The position numbers and the translations under genes are program-made. Of a stretch of 13,869 nucleotides of DNA, positions 8,201 through 13,869 are shown piece by piece. Positions within the stretch are counted from its first letter, which is position 1, and each line of letters begins with the position of its first letter. Origin of the DNA: Bacteroidales bacterium. GTDB taxonomy: Bacteria > Bacteroidota > Bacteroidia > Bacteroidales > UBA1556. Under the pieces are notes generated by a model. It was not told the DNA's origin. It did no database searches and worked only from the letters and a program-made list of their open reading frames with translations. Location of the stretch: the NCBI GenBank assembly GCA_023145955.1, contig JAGLDA010000027.1, forward strand, positions 1-13,869, written 5' to 3'.

Positions 8201-8930
8201 TCCTGCAAAAACAGAAAGTGTAATTTATTGCCAGATGGATAATGAGCAGCGACAGGTTTATGATGCATATAGAAATATGTACAAAGATGAGTTGATGGGT
8301 AATATTAAAGAGGAGGGACTTAATAAGTCAAAAATGATGGTACTTAAGGCACTAACACGCTTGCGTCAAATTTGTGATGCTCCTTCTTTAATTAATGATG
8401 ATAATGTAATAACTTCCGAAAGTGTTAAAATTAAAGAGATATCGAAGCATATTACTAGTAAAACAGCAAATCATAAGGTGTTAGTTTTTTCTCAATTTGT
8501 AGGTATGTTAACTCTTATTCGTGAGGAGCTTAATAGGATTGGAGTTGATTATGAATACTTGGATGGTAAAAGTTCTAGAAAGCAACGTGAGGATTCTGTA
8601 AATAACTTTCAGAATAATAGTGAACTAAGAGTTTTCCTTATTAGCTTAAAAGCTGGAGGTACAGGGCTAAATCTTACTGCTGCAGATTATGTGTATATTA
8701 TGGACCCTTGGTGGAATCCTGCTGTTGAAAATCAAGCAATAGATCGCTGTTATAGAATTGGGCAGGATAAAAAAGTTTTTGCCTATCGTATGATTTGTGA
8801 GAATACTGTGGAAGAAAAAATAATGAAATTACAAGCCAAGAAAAAGCAACTTGCTGCTGATATTATTCAAACTGATGAAAATATAATGAAGAATATTAAT
8901 GTAGATGATATTAAGGATTTATTTGGATAA
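5247..8930 (+). CDS. SNF2-family DNA-dependent ATPase with N-terminal SWIM zinc finger
   Basis: A 1227-residue SNF2/Swi2-type DNA translocase, expected to act on DNA-protein complexes in the cytoplasm without true strand separation. A SWIM zinc-binding motif is seen near the N-terminus (C67-x-C69, C77-x-H79). A central region of about 650 residues follows; it corresponds in place to the SNF2-associated domain of bacterial SWIM-SNF2 proteins but has no motif I can name. The motor is C-terminal: RDYQKEGLNWL (Q-like region, 768-778), Walker A DDMGLGKT (792-799), motif II DESQ (888-891), TGTP (916-919), FSQF (1091-1094), LKAGGTGLNL (1134-1143), DPWWNP (1153-1158) and the arginine-finger motif RCYRIGQ (1167-1173). 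All motor motifs are intact; DESQ replaces the commoner DEAH/DEAQ. The ATG at 5247 is preceded by A-rich sequence and no Shine-Dalgarno. It stands alone as a transcription unit; no partner gene indicates a restriction or defence system. Confidence 0.93.
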   Translation: MSNIDSFLGKFVDFQVKKRGQELYANGMVLSIDYSNSDDTWMCMVEGTRKYITKVKGLSTNRISTSCTCPYDWGPVCKHAVAALFAIANYNESDTKKETKEYKTAFKQRIEGRYPINKYKNITRELVFSNTLSEFHSLLYVSSNRLIKSSFISDGLISIELTLNSKTIRIRNINGNVTIQSEEPNVRKGLKQGEALVLMIIAQSKFPDILSLAFADIEKFKKKKLKEYGLSSKVDFDKCFHLSIDFNEGIGVVPTVKMSSVVIPNNKTTRGQKRLDNLLNEINHNRNLPISTYVKNHEFMLGFVIQIMGYDEQSFISIDPIEGKGNSNKTKMVSRFSIIHEIAKSKLVTTDNQDNIMDLLSKAMDIESNIELWENTNKVLVALANESFVFYKEDSYTKVSKKSLNKVVVSDISAWVEVSVFKDDMFYIAKMQARIGDKLYAFNEIDISNGNMIVLKSDELKIYPLRSYEDGVVFQQGNEEIKMSLKFKEEFFDQVISPLSHNFNINFDKDTYDVDVLSLDFTKKQVYLSEEDKYLMIRPMVVYDGAVTVDIFSKGNIMHNSSEEIKEYKRNFELEEDFLDMVSDLHPMFSSQRTDDSFFLHYDDFMKEMWFYSFFEELKTKDVEVYGLKNLKNFKYSPYHAHISTGVSSGIDWFEVDVKLSFGDNFVSLRDLKKAILNKQKFIKLGDGSVGVLPTEWFAKLNNYFRQGEIKGDKIEISKLKFSVIDELFENIDDAKIVEEILEKRRRIAKFSEIKKVKVPKSITATMRDYQKEGLNWLNFLDEMGWGGILADDMGLGKTIQILAFMQKIQKKNTPPSLIVIPTTLLFNWENEIAKFAPKLKAHYHYGPQRNRDVSAFAENDLVFTTYGILLRDIEFMKDFKFNYIVLDESQYIKNPHSRRFKSASLINARNRIALTGTPIENSTFDLFAQMNFVNPGFFGGVKSFQEGYSIPIDKEGDTARAVELQRLIDPFVLRRTKEKVATELPAKTESVIYCQMDNEQRQVYDAYRNMYKDELMGNIKEEGLNKSKMMVLKALTRLRQICDAPSLINDDNVITSESVKIKEISKHITSKTANHKVLVFSQFVGMLTLIREELNRIGVDYEYLDGKSSRKQREDSVNNFQNNSELRVFLISLKAGGTGLNLTAADYVYIMDPWWNPAVENQAIDRCYRIGQDKKVFAYRMICENTVEEKIMKLQAKKKQLAADIIQTDENIMKNINVDDIKDLFG

Positions 8931-8954
8931 AGTTGTAATGCTGGGTGTTAATAT

Positions 8955-10103
8955 TTAGCGAGTAAAGGCTTCGCCAACTCTAAAGTATAACCCCCAGTCA
9001 TTAATTCCTTTTGCTATATCTATTCCTATATTTATATTTCTAGATTCTATGGCCTTATATCTTATCCCAGCGCCAATTGAAGGTAGTATACCGCTATAGT
9101 TTTTGCCATTAAAATCGTCAAAAGCCATGCCTATACCACCAAATGCAACCATTCCCCATTTATTATAGAAATTCCATCGGTATTCTGTTTGCATATTGTA
9201 AACTATATTTGCACGATGTTCTCCCTTGCTATACCCCCTCATATCGTCACGGCCAACTACATTCTGACCAGAAAAAGGCACATTCCCAAATGATGTTATG
9301 CCATATAACCTTCCCATTATAATAGCTTTATCCGATAAATGAAAATATTTATTTAAAGTAAAATCTATTTTATGATATTCGCTGCTAGAGCCTAAAGATT
9401 CAAGAAATGAATTTGTGTTTAACTTTATATTAATTCCGTTTGTAGGGTTCATTACAAAATCTCTATTATCGTATTCAGAAGCAAGCCCAAAGCCAAATAG
9501 ATATTCTGTTTGAGTAAGCAATTCTTGAGAGGCAAATTCGGTTACAGTTTTGGTATAACTTGCTTGAGCCCCAATGTATAAGTGTGGCACCACTGCTCTT
9601 TTAATGTTAAAGTACACCATCGCTACTTTCATATTATAATCAACAATTTTACTCTCGTCAAGGTTCAATGAGTCTATTATTGGTTGAGGAATTGGAGGTA
9701 TTTCAGGTAAATAATCTTTATTGTTATTTAGTATTTCTATAAAGTTTATATATGTTTGGAAATTTATATTCCCATAGAATGCTGCTGTCATGGTACGCCA
9801 AGTATCCTCTGCAAAATAACTTTTGTTAAATATCCCAGCAAATAAAGTCTTGTTTTGGAAATAAGAGCCCATTGTACCAATCATAGAAACAGGTGATATA
9901 GTATCTTTTTTATTAATATTGAAATATGCATTAGCCATAAATCCAGCTTGATATCCAAATGACCTATTGTAAGATACTATTGGAATTAGCGCGTATGATA
10001 TATGCTTTTCGCCATGCACAATACTATCACTTGTTCCATTTTGGCTGAATGATGCTGTATTAATAAGAAAGATTAACAGTAAAAGAAGAGTGCTCTTTTT
10101 CAT
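8955..10103 (-). CDS. POTRA-less Omp85/BamA-like outer-membrane beta-barrel protein
   Basis: A 382-residue exported protein. Residues 1-20 form a signal peptide (MKK, a leucine-rich core, then SFS before Q21). The remainder is rich in alternating aromatic and polar strands typical of a barrel. DNRDFVMNPTNGINIKLNT (212-230) is the hallmark strand-turn of bacterial surface antigen/Omp85 barrels, and DDMRGYSKGEHRA (286-298) matches the conserved loop-6 R-G-F/Y motif that folds back into the barrel lumen. Only a short stretch separates the signal peptide from the first strand, so no POTRA domain can fit; BamA itself is about twice this size. It is therefore unlikely to be the essential BamA; a transport or membrane-biogenesis role is possible but unproven. 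It has its own promoter and converges on the SNF2 gene with a 24-base gap that shows no hairpin terminator. Confidence 0.82.
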   Translation of the reverse strand: MKKSTLLLLLIFLINTASFSQNGTSDSIVHGEKHISYALIPIVSYNRSFGYQAGFMANAYFNINKKDTISPVSMIGTMGSYFQNKTLFAGIFNKSYFAEDTWRTMTAAFYGNINFQTYINFIEILNNNKDYLPEIPPIPQPIIDSLNLDESKIVDYNMKVAMVYFNIKRAVVPHLYIGAQASYTKTVTEFASQELLTQTEYLFGFGLASEYDNRDFVMNPTNGINIKLNTNSFLESLGSSSEYHKIDFTLNKYFHLSDKAIIMGRLYGITSFGNVPFSGQNVVGRDDMRGYSKGEHRANIVYNMQTEYRWNFYNKWGMVAFGGIGMAFDDFNGKNYSGILPSIGAGIRYKAIESRNINIGIDIAKGINDWGLYFRVGEAFTR

Positions 10104-10119
10104 TTATTAATTATTTATA

Positions 10120-10150
10120 CAAAGATAATTAATAAAACAAAACACCCCAA
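10120..10150 (-). promoter_or_regulatory. promoter of the Omp85-like gene
   Basis: TATCTTTG on the minus strand (10120-10127) matches the -7 consensus exactly. A TTG (10148-10150) lies 20 bases upstream at the -33 position, three of four bases of TTTG. The start codon is 16 bases downstream of the -7 box, so the leader is very short. The -33 region overlaps the left arm of the typA terminator hairpin. Confidence 0.65.
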
Positions 10151-10173
10151 TCAAATTAATGAAAAGGGTGTTT
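10140..10173 (-). terminator. terminator of typA
   Basis: AAACACCC (10140-10147) pairs with GGGTGTTT (10166-10173) around an 18-base loop. On the minus strand the stem begins 26 bases after the typA stop codon and is followed by TTGTTTTATT, which gives the U-rich tail expected of an intrinsic terminator. The long loop lowers confidence a little. Confidence 0.6.
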
Positions 10174-10199
10174 ATATATCTAATTATATTACTGAAAAA

Positions 10200-12008
10200 T
10201 TATTCTCCAGCATTTCTTAATCGTTTTCTGTCATTTTCCTTAAGAAGAATTTTACGTAATCTAAGACTGTTAGGTGTTACTTCAAGATATTCGTTATTAC
10301 GAATATATTCCATAGCTTCTTCCAACGAGAATTTAATAGCAGGAGTAATCCTTACTTTGTCGTCGTTACCAGAAGAACGCATATTACTAAGTTTCTTAGT
10401 TTTCACAAGATTAATAACTAAGTCGCCTTGACGTATATGTTCGCCTATAACCATTCCTTCATAAATATCTTCACCAGGATGAACGAAGAATTTACCTCTA
10501 TCCTGCAATTTATCAATTGAAAATGGAATAGCAACACCTGTTTCTAGGGCAATAAGAGCACCGTTTCTACGAAGTCCAATTTCGCCTTTCCATGGTTCAT
10601 AACCTTTAAGACGGTGAGCTATTATTGCTTCACCTTCAGTAGCAGTTAGCATTTGGTTTCTTAAACCAATAATTCCTCGTGATGGTATATGAAATTCTAA
10701 ATGGCTTCTATCACCTTTTACTTCAATATTTGCTATATCTCCTTTACGAGCGGTTACTAATTCAATAACTTTTCCAGAAAATGCTTCAGGAACCTGAACT
10801 GTTAAAGCCTCAATAGGTTCACTTTTTACTCCGTCAATATCTTTAACAATTACCTGTGGTTGACCAAGTTGAAGTTCATAACCCTCGCGGCGCATAGTTT
10901 CTACCAACACCGATAAGTGGAGAATCCCTCTACCATAAACAATAAAAGACTCAGCAGCATCAGTATCCTCAACTTTAAGTGCTAGGTTTTTCTCTGTTTC
11001 GGCATATAGTCTATCTCTTAATTGGCGTGAAGTTACAAATTTTCCATCCTTACCAAAGAAAGGTGAGTTGTTAATTGTGAAAAGCATACTCATAGTAGGC
11101 TCATCTACAGTAATAGGAGCTAAGCCTTCTGGAGCTTCAAAATCAGCAATTGTATCTCCAATATCAAATTGCTCTAACCCAAATATGGCGCATATTTCTC
11201 CACATTGTATTACTTCTTTAGTTTTGCGCTTGCCTAATCCTTCAAAAGTATATGCTTCTTTTATTACAGATTTATATATTTCACCTTTTCTATTTACTAA
11301 AGATATTTTTTGTCCTGATTTTAAGCTTCCACGAGTAATTTTACCAATGGCAATTCTACCAGTATAACTACTGTAATCAAGACTAGTAATACGCATTTGA
11401 AGAGTACCTTCTTGCACCACAGGAGCAGGAATGTGTTCTATAATTTGATCTAGCAAATATGTAACATCAGTAGTTGGCTCTTTCCAATCAGCACTCATCC
11501 AGCCATTTTTTGCAGAACCATATACGGTTTGAAAATCAAGCTGATCTTCTGTAGCCTCAAGGTTAAACATTAAATCAAAAACAGCCTCTTGAGCTTCGTC
11601 AGGAGTACAATTTGGTTTGTCAACTTTATTTACAACCACCATTGGCTTAAGTCCAAGACTAATTGCTTTTTCTAATACAAAGCGAGTTTGAGGCATAGGG
11701 CCTTCAAAAGCATCTACAATTAGTAAAACTCCATCAGCCATATTAAGCACACGCTCTACTTCGCCACCAAAATCGGAGTGACCAGGAGTGTCAATAATAT
11801 TTATTTTTACATCCTTATAGTGTACAGATACATTTTTCGATAAAATTGTAATCCCTCTTTCACGCTCCAAATCATTGCTGTCGAGTATTAAGTCTCCTAC
11901 TTCTTGATTGTCGCGAAACATATTTACTTGGTGCAATAGCTTGTCAACCAATGTTGTTTTGCCGTGGTCAACGTGGGCAATTATTGCAATATTTCTTATA
12001 TTTTCCAT
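10200..12008 (-). CDS. typA: translational GTPase TypA/BipA
   Basis: A 602-residue ribosome-associated GTPase that helps 50S assembly and growth under stress such as cold. The G domain is complete: G1 AHVDHGKT (residues 11-18), G2 RGITI (51-55), G3 DTPGH (73-77), G4 NKVD (127-130) and G5 SAK (165-167). An EF-Tu-like domain 2 (about 200-300), an EF-G-like domain (about 390-475) and the C-terminal domain specific to TypA/BipA (to residue 602) follow, with SRGIIGLRNQ in the characteristic region between them. The length is normal for the family, and this distinguishes it from LepA and EF-G. The ATG at 12008 gives the usual N-terminus MENIRNIAIIAHVDHGKTT. It appears monocistronic, with a -7 box just upstream and a hairpin terminator downstream. 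Confidence 0.97.
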   Translation of the reverse strand: MENIRNIAIIAHVDHGKTTLVDKLLHQVNMFRDNQEVGDLILDSNDLERERGITILSKNVSVHYKDVKINIIDTPGHSDFGGEVERVLNMADGVLLIVDAFEGPMPQTRFVLEKAISLGLKPMVVVNKVDKPNCTPDEAQEAVFDLMFNLEATEDQLDFQTVYGSAKNGWMSADWKEPTTDVTYLLDQIIEHIPAPVVQEGTLQMRITSLDYSSYTGRIAIGKITRGSLKSGQKISLVNRKGEIYKSVIKEAYTFEGLGKRKTKEVIQCGEICAIFGLEQFDIGDTIADFEAPEGLAPITVDEPTMSMLFTINNSPFFGKDGKFVTSRQLRDRLYAETEKNLALKVEDTDAAESFIVYGRGILHLSVLVETMRREGYELQLGQPQVIVKDIDGVKSEPIEALTVQVPEAFSGKVIELVTARKGDIANIEVKGDRSHLEFHIPSRGIIGLRNQMLTATEGEAIIAHRLKGYEPWKGEIGLRRNGALIALETGVAIPFSIDKLQDRGKFFVHPGEDIYEGMVIGEHIRQGDLVINLVKTKKLSNMRSSGNDDKVRITPAIKFSLEEAMEYIRNNEYLEVTPNSLRLRKILLKENDRKRLRNAGE

Positions 12009-12027
12009 AGTCTTGAATTTAAGGGCG

Positions 12028-12035
12028 CGAAGATA
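12028..12035 (-). promoter_or_regulatory. putative -7 box of typA
   Basis: TATCTTCG on the minus strand, 19 bases before the typA start codon. It is the same one-base variant of TAnnTTTG that stands in front of the DUF4834 gene at almost the same distance from the start. No clear -33 TTTG is visible at the expected spacing. Confidence 0.45.
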
Positions 12036-12245
12036 GTGGTTTTATTGCCTAGTAAGATAATATGATTGTTATGTATTGTTAACAGTGTTATAGCTACTTA
12101 GATGTTTTTGTTATGTGAATTAGTTATGTATAGAGTTCTTTTTTGGCTTATTTGATGTTTAGTTTTATGTAAACTCATTTCTATATTTGCAATTTATTTT
12201 GGCAGTTTTGAGTCCAAAAAGGTATTATTCAAAATATTAGCGCGT
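12036..12245. other. non-coding gap upstream of typA
   Basis: This A/T-rich stretch completes the 292-base gap between typA and the small barrel gene. Apart from the typA -7 box just outside it and the candidate small RNA elements, I see no open frame, tRNA or repeat here. Confidence 0.5.
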
Positions 12246-12280
12246 AAAAAAAGCAGCATTTATATAAATGCTGCTTTTTT
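12182..12280 (+). ncRNA. possible small RNA between typA and the small barrel gene
   Basis: On the plus strand a TATATTTG box (12182-12189, matching TAnnTTTG) is followed by a hairpin TTTTGG/CCAAAA (12197-12202 with 12214-12219) and then by a strong hairpin with a T-run (12253-12280). A transcript starting a few bases after the box would be about 85 bases long. There is no TTTG at the -33 spacing and no open frame of note, so this is a candidate only. The terminator alone is explained by the neighbouring gene on the other strand. Confidence 0.25.
12246..12280. terminator. strong bidirectional intrinsic terminator
   Basis: GCAGCATT (12253-12260) pairs with AATGCTGC (12267-12274) around a TATATA loop that can pair partly itself. 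The stem is preceded by seven A (12246-12252) and followed by six T (12275-12280), so it reads as an intrinsic terminator on both strands. It lies 20 bases beyond the stop codon of the small barrel gene (minus strand), which is its most likely user. Confidence 0.85.
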
Positions 12281-12300
12281 ATAAAAAATATAAAAGTGTT

Positions 12301-12930
12301 TTATTTTAACTTAAAAATAAGTCCTCCACTAAAGTCTCCCTGAATAGCAATTGCTCCAGTATTCATACTTAAACCACTACTTGCACCGCCTGTACCAATT
12401 CCTGCATAGAAACCAATTCCTGCAAAATACATCGGCATTAGTAATCTTGCTTGAAGGCGAACTCCTATTTTTTCACTAATATCTATTTTAACTCCACCAC
12501 CAAGGCTACCAGCAAAGCGCCATACGTTAGCAGTGTTTTTATATTGGTAGTCGTATATTCCAGCACCAATACTTACGCCTATAAATGGAGTAACTGGAGA
12601 TCCTGTTTTAAAATTCTGATAACTACCAATCATTGCATAATGAGTTACTAGTGGAGCTTCTATTCGGCTATAACCTATTGTGTTTGAATAAGGATTAAAA
12701 ATACCAGTACCACTAGCGTATGAATACGAAACTTCGACATTATTTCCTTTCATTGTAGGAATACTTGCTGTAATATTATATACAGCTTCGTCACTCATTT
12801 CAAATCTTCCTTCCCAAAAATCTACATGACCTCCTAAGAAATATCCTCCCATTGCAGCAAATTCTATTTGTGCTTTTGCGGTGAACATAAAGCTGATAGA
12901 AAGACTTATTATTAGTATTATTTTCTTCAT
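12301..12930 (-). CDS. small outer-membrane beta-barrel protein, function unknown
   Basis: A 209-residue exported protein. Residues 1-20 are a clear signal peptide (MKKIILIISL, then TAKA before Q21). The mature part has short alternating strands and glycine-rich turns; PVTPFIGVSIGAGIY (112-126) and RFAGSLGGGVKIDISEKIGV (138-157) followed by RLQARLLMPM resemble the last strands of 8-stranded OmpA-like barrels of Bacteroidota. It ends in GLIFKLK, a plausible closing strand. The length fits an OmpA-type membrane domain without a peptidoglycan-binding domain. No enzyme or transport signature is visible, so the role is unknown. It is probably monocistronic: a TACATTTG box lies 39 bases upstream of the start and a strong terminator lies just downstream of the stop. 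Confidence 0.75.
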   Translation of the reverse strand: MKKIILIISLSISFMFTAKAQIEFAAMGGYFLGGHVDFWEGRFEMSDEAVYNITASIPTMKGNNVEVSYSYASGTGIFNPYSNTIGYSRIEAPLVTHYAMIGSYQNFKTGSPVTPFIGVSIGAGIYDYQYKNTANVWRFAGSLGGGVKIDISEKIGVRLQARLLMPMYFAGIGFYAGIGTGGASSGLSMNTGAIAIQGDFSGGLIFKLK

Positions 12931-12969
12931 AATTATTTATTGTAAAATTTGTAAGTTGTAATTATTGTG

Positions 12970-12977
12970 CAAATGTA
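12970..12977 (-). promoter_or_regulatory. putative -7 box of the small barrel gene
   Basis: TACATTTG on the minus strand matches TAnnTTTG and stands 39 bases before the start codon at 12930. The -33 position is A/T-rich without TTTG. Confidence 0.5.
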
Positions 12978-13072
12978 TAGTAAATAGGTTATATAATTTT
13001 AAAAAAAATATCCTTAGCGATATATATTAATTGTGGTAATTATTGTAAATAGAATTAGAATGGAATTAATTT

Positions 13073-13753
13073 CTATTCTATTATTGCAGCTGGTATTATT
13101 ATTTTCCCTATCAAAAATATATCTTGCAAATAAGGCTTTAGTCCTGCGAAGAAAAATTCAAAGCCCATTACCATTGTAATAAGACCCATTATTTTAAGCA
13201 TAACTTTATTGCCAACTTCTCCAAAATAATTCATAAGCTTACTGCTGCTTACTAAAGCGAAAAACACAACCAATATAGCGGCTAGTAGTGCCAAGGGGAA
13301 AACTAGTTTTGATTCAAAATTTTGAGCGTCATCCATAAGTACAATAGCGTTGGTAATAGCTCCTGGTCCTGCAAGCATAGGTATTCCTAGTGGTGTAATT
13401 GCTACATCTGTAGCTTCAGCTTCGGTAATATCCTCGTCTTCCTCAGGGTTATATTTAATCTTACTAAGTCGAGCATTAAGCATTTCATATCCCATTATTA
13501 AGAATATTACTCCTCCTGCCATTCTGAATCCTGCTGCTGATATATGAAAGAACCCAAAAAGCATTTGACCCGCAAAAGCAAATATCAAGAGTATAAAATA
13601 TGCCGTAATAGAGGCTTTAATTGCTGTTTTTACTTTTAGTTTTGGCGTTAGATCACTTGTTAATGCCACAAATAGAGGTGCAATGCCCACAGGGTTTATT
13701 ATTGCCAGAAAACTTGTAAATACAAAAAGTGCAAATGTGTATAATTCGTGCAT
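13073..13753 (-). CDS. MarC-family inner-membrane protein
   Basis: A 226-residue protein with six hydrophobic segments (about residues 5-31, 41-66, 72-92, 114-140, 149-170 and 181-205), the usual topology and length of the MarC/UPF0056 family. Two conserved proline-glycine elements are seen: INPVGIAPLF (19-28) in the first segment and ITPLGIPMLAGPGAIT (119-134) in the fourth, which look like half-helix repeats. A charged acidic loop EEDEDITEAEATD (104-116) joins the two halves. The family was named after a presumed role in multiple antibiotic resistance that later work did not support; its transport substrate is not known. The ATG at 13753 lies 10 bases after the stop codon of the gene at the right edge, which indicates cotranscription. 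Confidence 0.93.
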   Translation of the reverse strand: MHELYTFALFVFTSFLAIINPVGIAPLFVALTSDLTPKLKVKTAIKASITAYFILLIFAFAGQMLFGFFHISAAGFRMAGGVIFLIMGYEMLNARLSKIKYNPEEDEDITEAEATDVAITPLGIPMLAGPGAITNAIVLMDDAQNFESKLVFPLALLAAILVVFFALVSSSKLMNYFGEVGNKVMLKIMGLITMVMGFEFFFAGLKPYLQDIFLIGKIIIPAAIIE

Positions 13754-13763
13754 AATTCTATTA

Positions 13764-13869
13764 TTAATATATTGAATCTACAGCTGTAGTTTCAATATTG
13801 TTATTTTTTATATAATCAATTACCTTAATATGTTCTGTATGATAGCGATATGTATTCAAATCATCTTCG
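13764..13869 (-). CDS. C-terminal end of an unrecognised protein, cut by the right edge
   Basis: Reading inward from the right edge on the minus strand, one frame is open for 34 codons (starting EDDLNTYRYHTEHIKVIDYI and ending TTAVDSIY) and stops with TAA at 13764-13766, 10 bases before the MarC-family start. Another frame has a stop within the first few codons. The composition, hydrophilic with a likely helix followed by a short strand, looks like the end of a soluble protein. The fragment is too short for me to assign a family. The short spacing suggests an operon with the MarC-family gene. Confidence 0.6.
   Translation of the reverse strand, partial: EDDLNTYRYHTEHIKVIDYIKNNNIETTAVDSIY
13771..13796. 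repeat. 26-bp imperfect dyad before the MarC-family gene
   Basis: The two 13-base halves ATTGAATCTACAG and CTGTAGTTTCAAT are reverse complements except for one position (13777 against 13790), with no spacer. The core CTACAGCTGTAG is a perfect 12-bp palindrome. The dyad lies inside the last codons of the upstream gene and ends 18 bases before the MarC-family start. Confidence 0.6.

Noticed and set aside
8931..8954. Possible bidirectional terminator between the convergent SNF2 and Omp85-like genes
   Set aside because: The 24-base gap has no inverted repeat or T-run that I can find.
10159..11367. Plus-strand open frames across 10159-10431 and 11068-11367
   Set aside because: Both lie antisense to typA, whose domains are complete, and their translations have no recognisable features.
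13056..13080. TAGAAT/ATTCTA inverted repeat at the MarC-family stop codon as a terminator
   Set aside because: Only six A/T-rich pairs with a 13-base loop and no clean T-run; it is within what this base composition gives by chance.
13350..13547. Plus-strand open frame of 65 codons over the MarC-family gene
   Set aside because: It is the antisense of a conserved membrane protein; the serine/proline/isoleucine-rich translation is what the opposite strand of such a gene produces.
1..13869. CRISPR array, insertion sequence, tRNA or rRNA
   Set aside because: No regularly spaced repeats, transposase motifs, terminal inverted repeats or cloverleaf-like sequences were found in the gaps or at gene ends.

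Overview
The window looks like chromosomal DNA of a low-GC member of the Bacteroidota. Three things point there. The gene families are typical of that phylum: a DUF4834-like small protein next to YfhO, signal peptides followed by outer-membrane barrels, and a DUF4143-type ATPase. Several genes carry the Bacteroidota promoter -7 box TAnnTTTG (or the variant TATCTTCG) upstream. Start codons are preceded by A/T-rich sequence instead of a Shine-Dalgarno site. Order or genus cannot be fixed from the sequence.

Layout. Positions 1-475 (minus) hold the N-terminal half of an AAA+ ATPase of the DUF4143 type, cut by the left edge. Its promoter contains an 11-bp inverted repeat and a third direct copy of the same motif. 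Positions 739-5049 (minus) are a three-gene cluster read in the order DUF4834-like membrane protein, YfhO-family membrane protein, GT4-type glycosyltransferase; it is probably an envelope glycoconjugate operon. A 197-bp divergent promoter region separates it from a 1227-residue SWIM/SNF2 ATPase (plus, 5247-8930). This converges, 24 bases apart, on a POTRA-less Omp85-like outer-membrane barrel (minus, 8955-10103).

Upstream on the minus strand follow typA/bipA (10200-12008, with its own terminator), a small signal-peptide-bearing beta-barrel protein (12301-12930, with a strong hairpin terminator), a MarC-family membrane protein (13073-13753) and the last 34 codons of an unrecognised gene reaching the right edge (13764-13869), probably cotranscribed with the MarC-family gene.

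Most genes are housekeeping or envelope genes, and there is no sign of a mobile element, CRISPR array or tRNA/rRNA. No clearly new multi-gene system was found. The parts most worth a second look are the repeat-embedded promoter of the ATPase, a promoter-hairpin-terminator arrangement in the 12.2-kb gap that could be a small RNA, a 26-bp dyad just before the MarC-family gene, and the uncharacterised DUF4834-YfhO-glycosyltransferase cluster.
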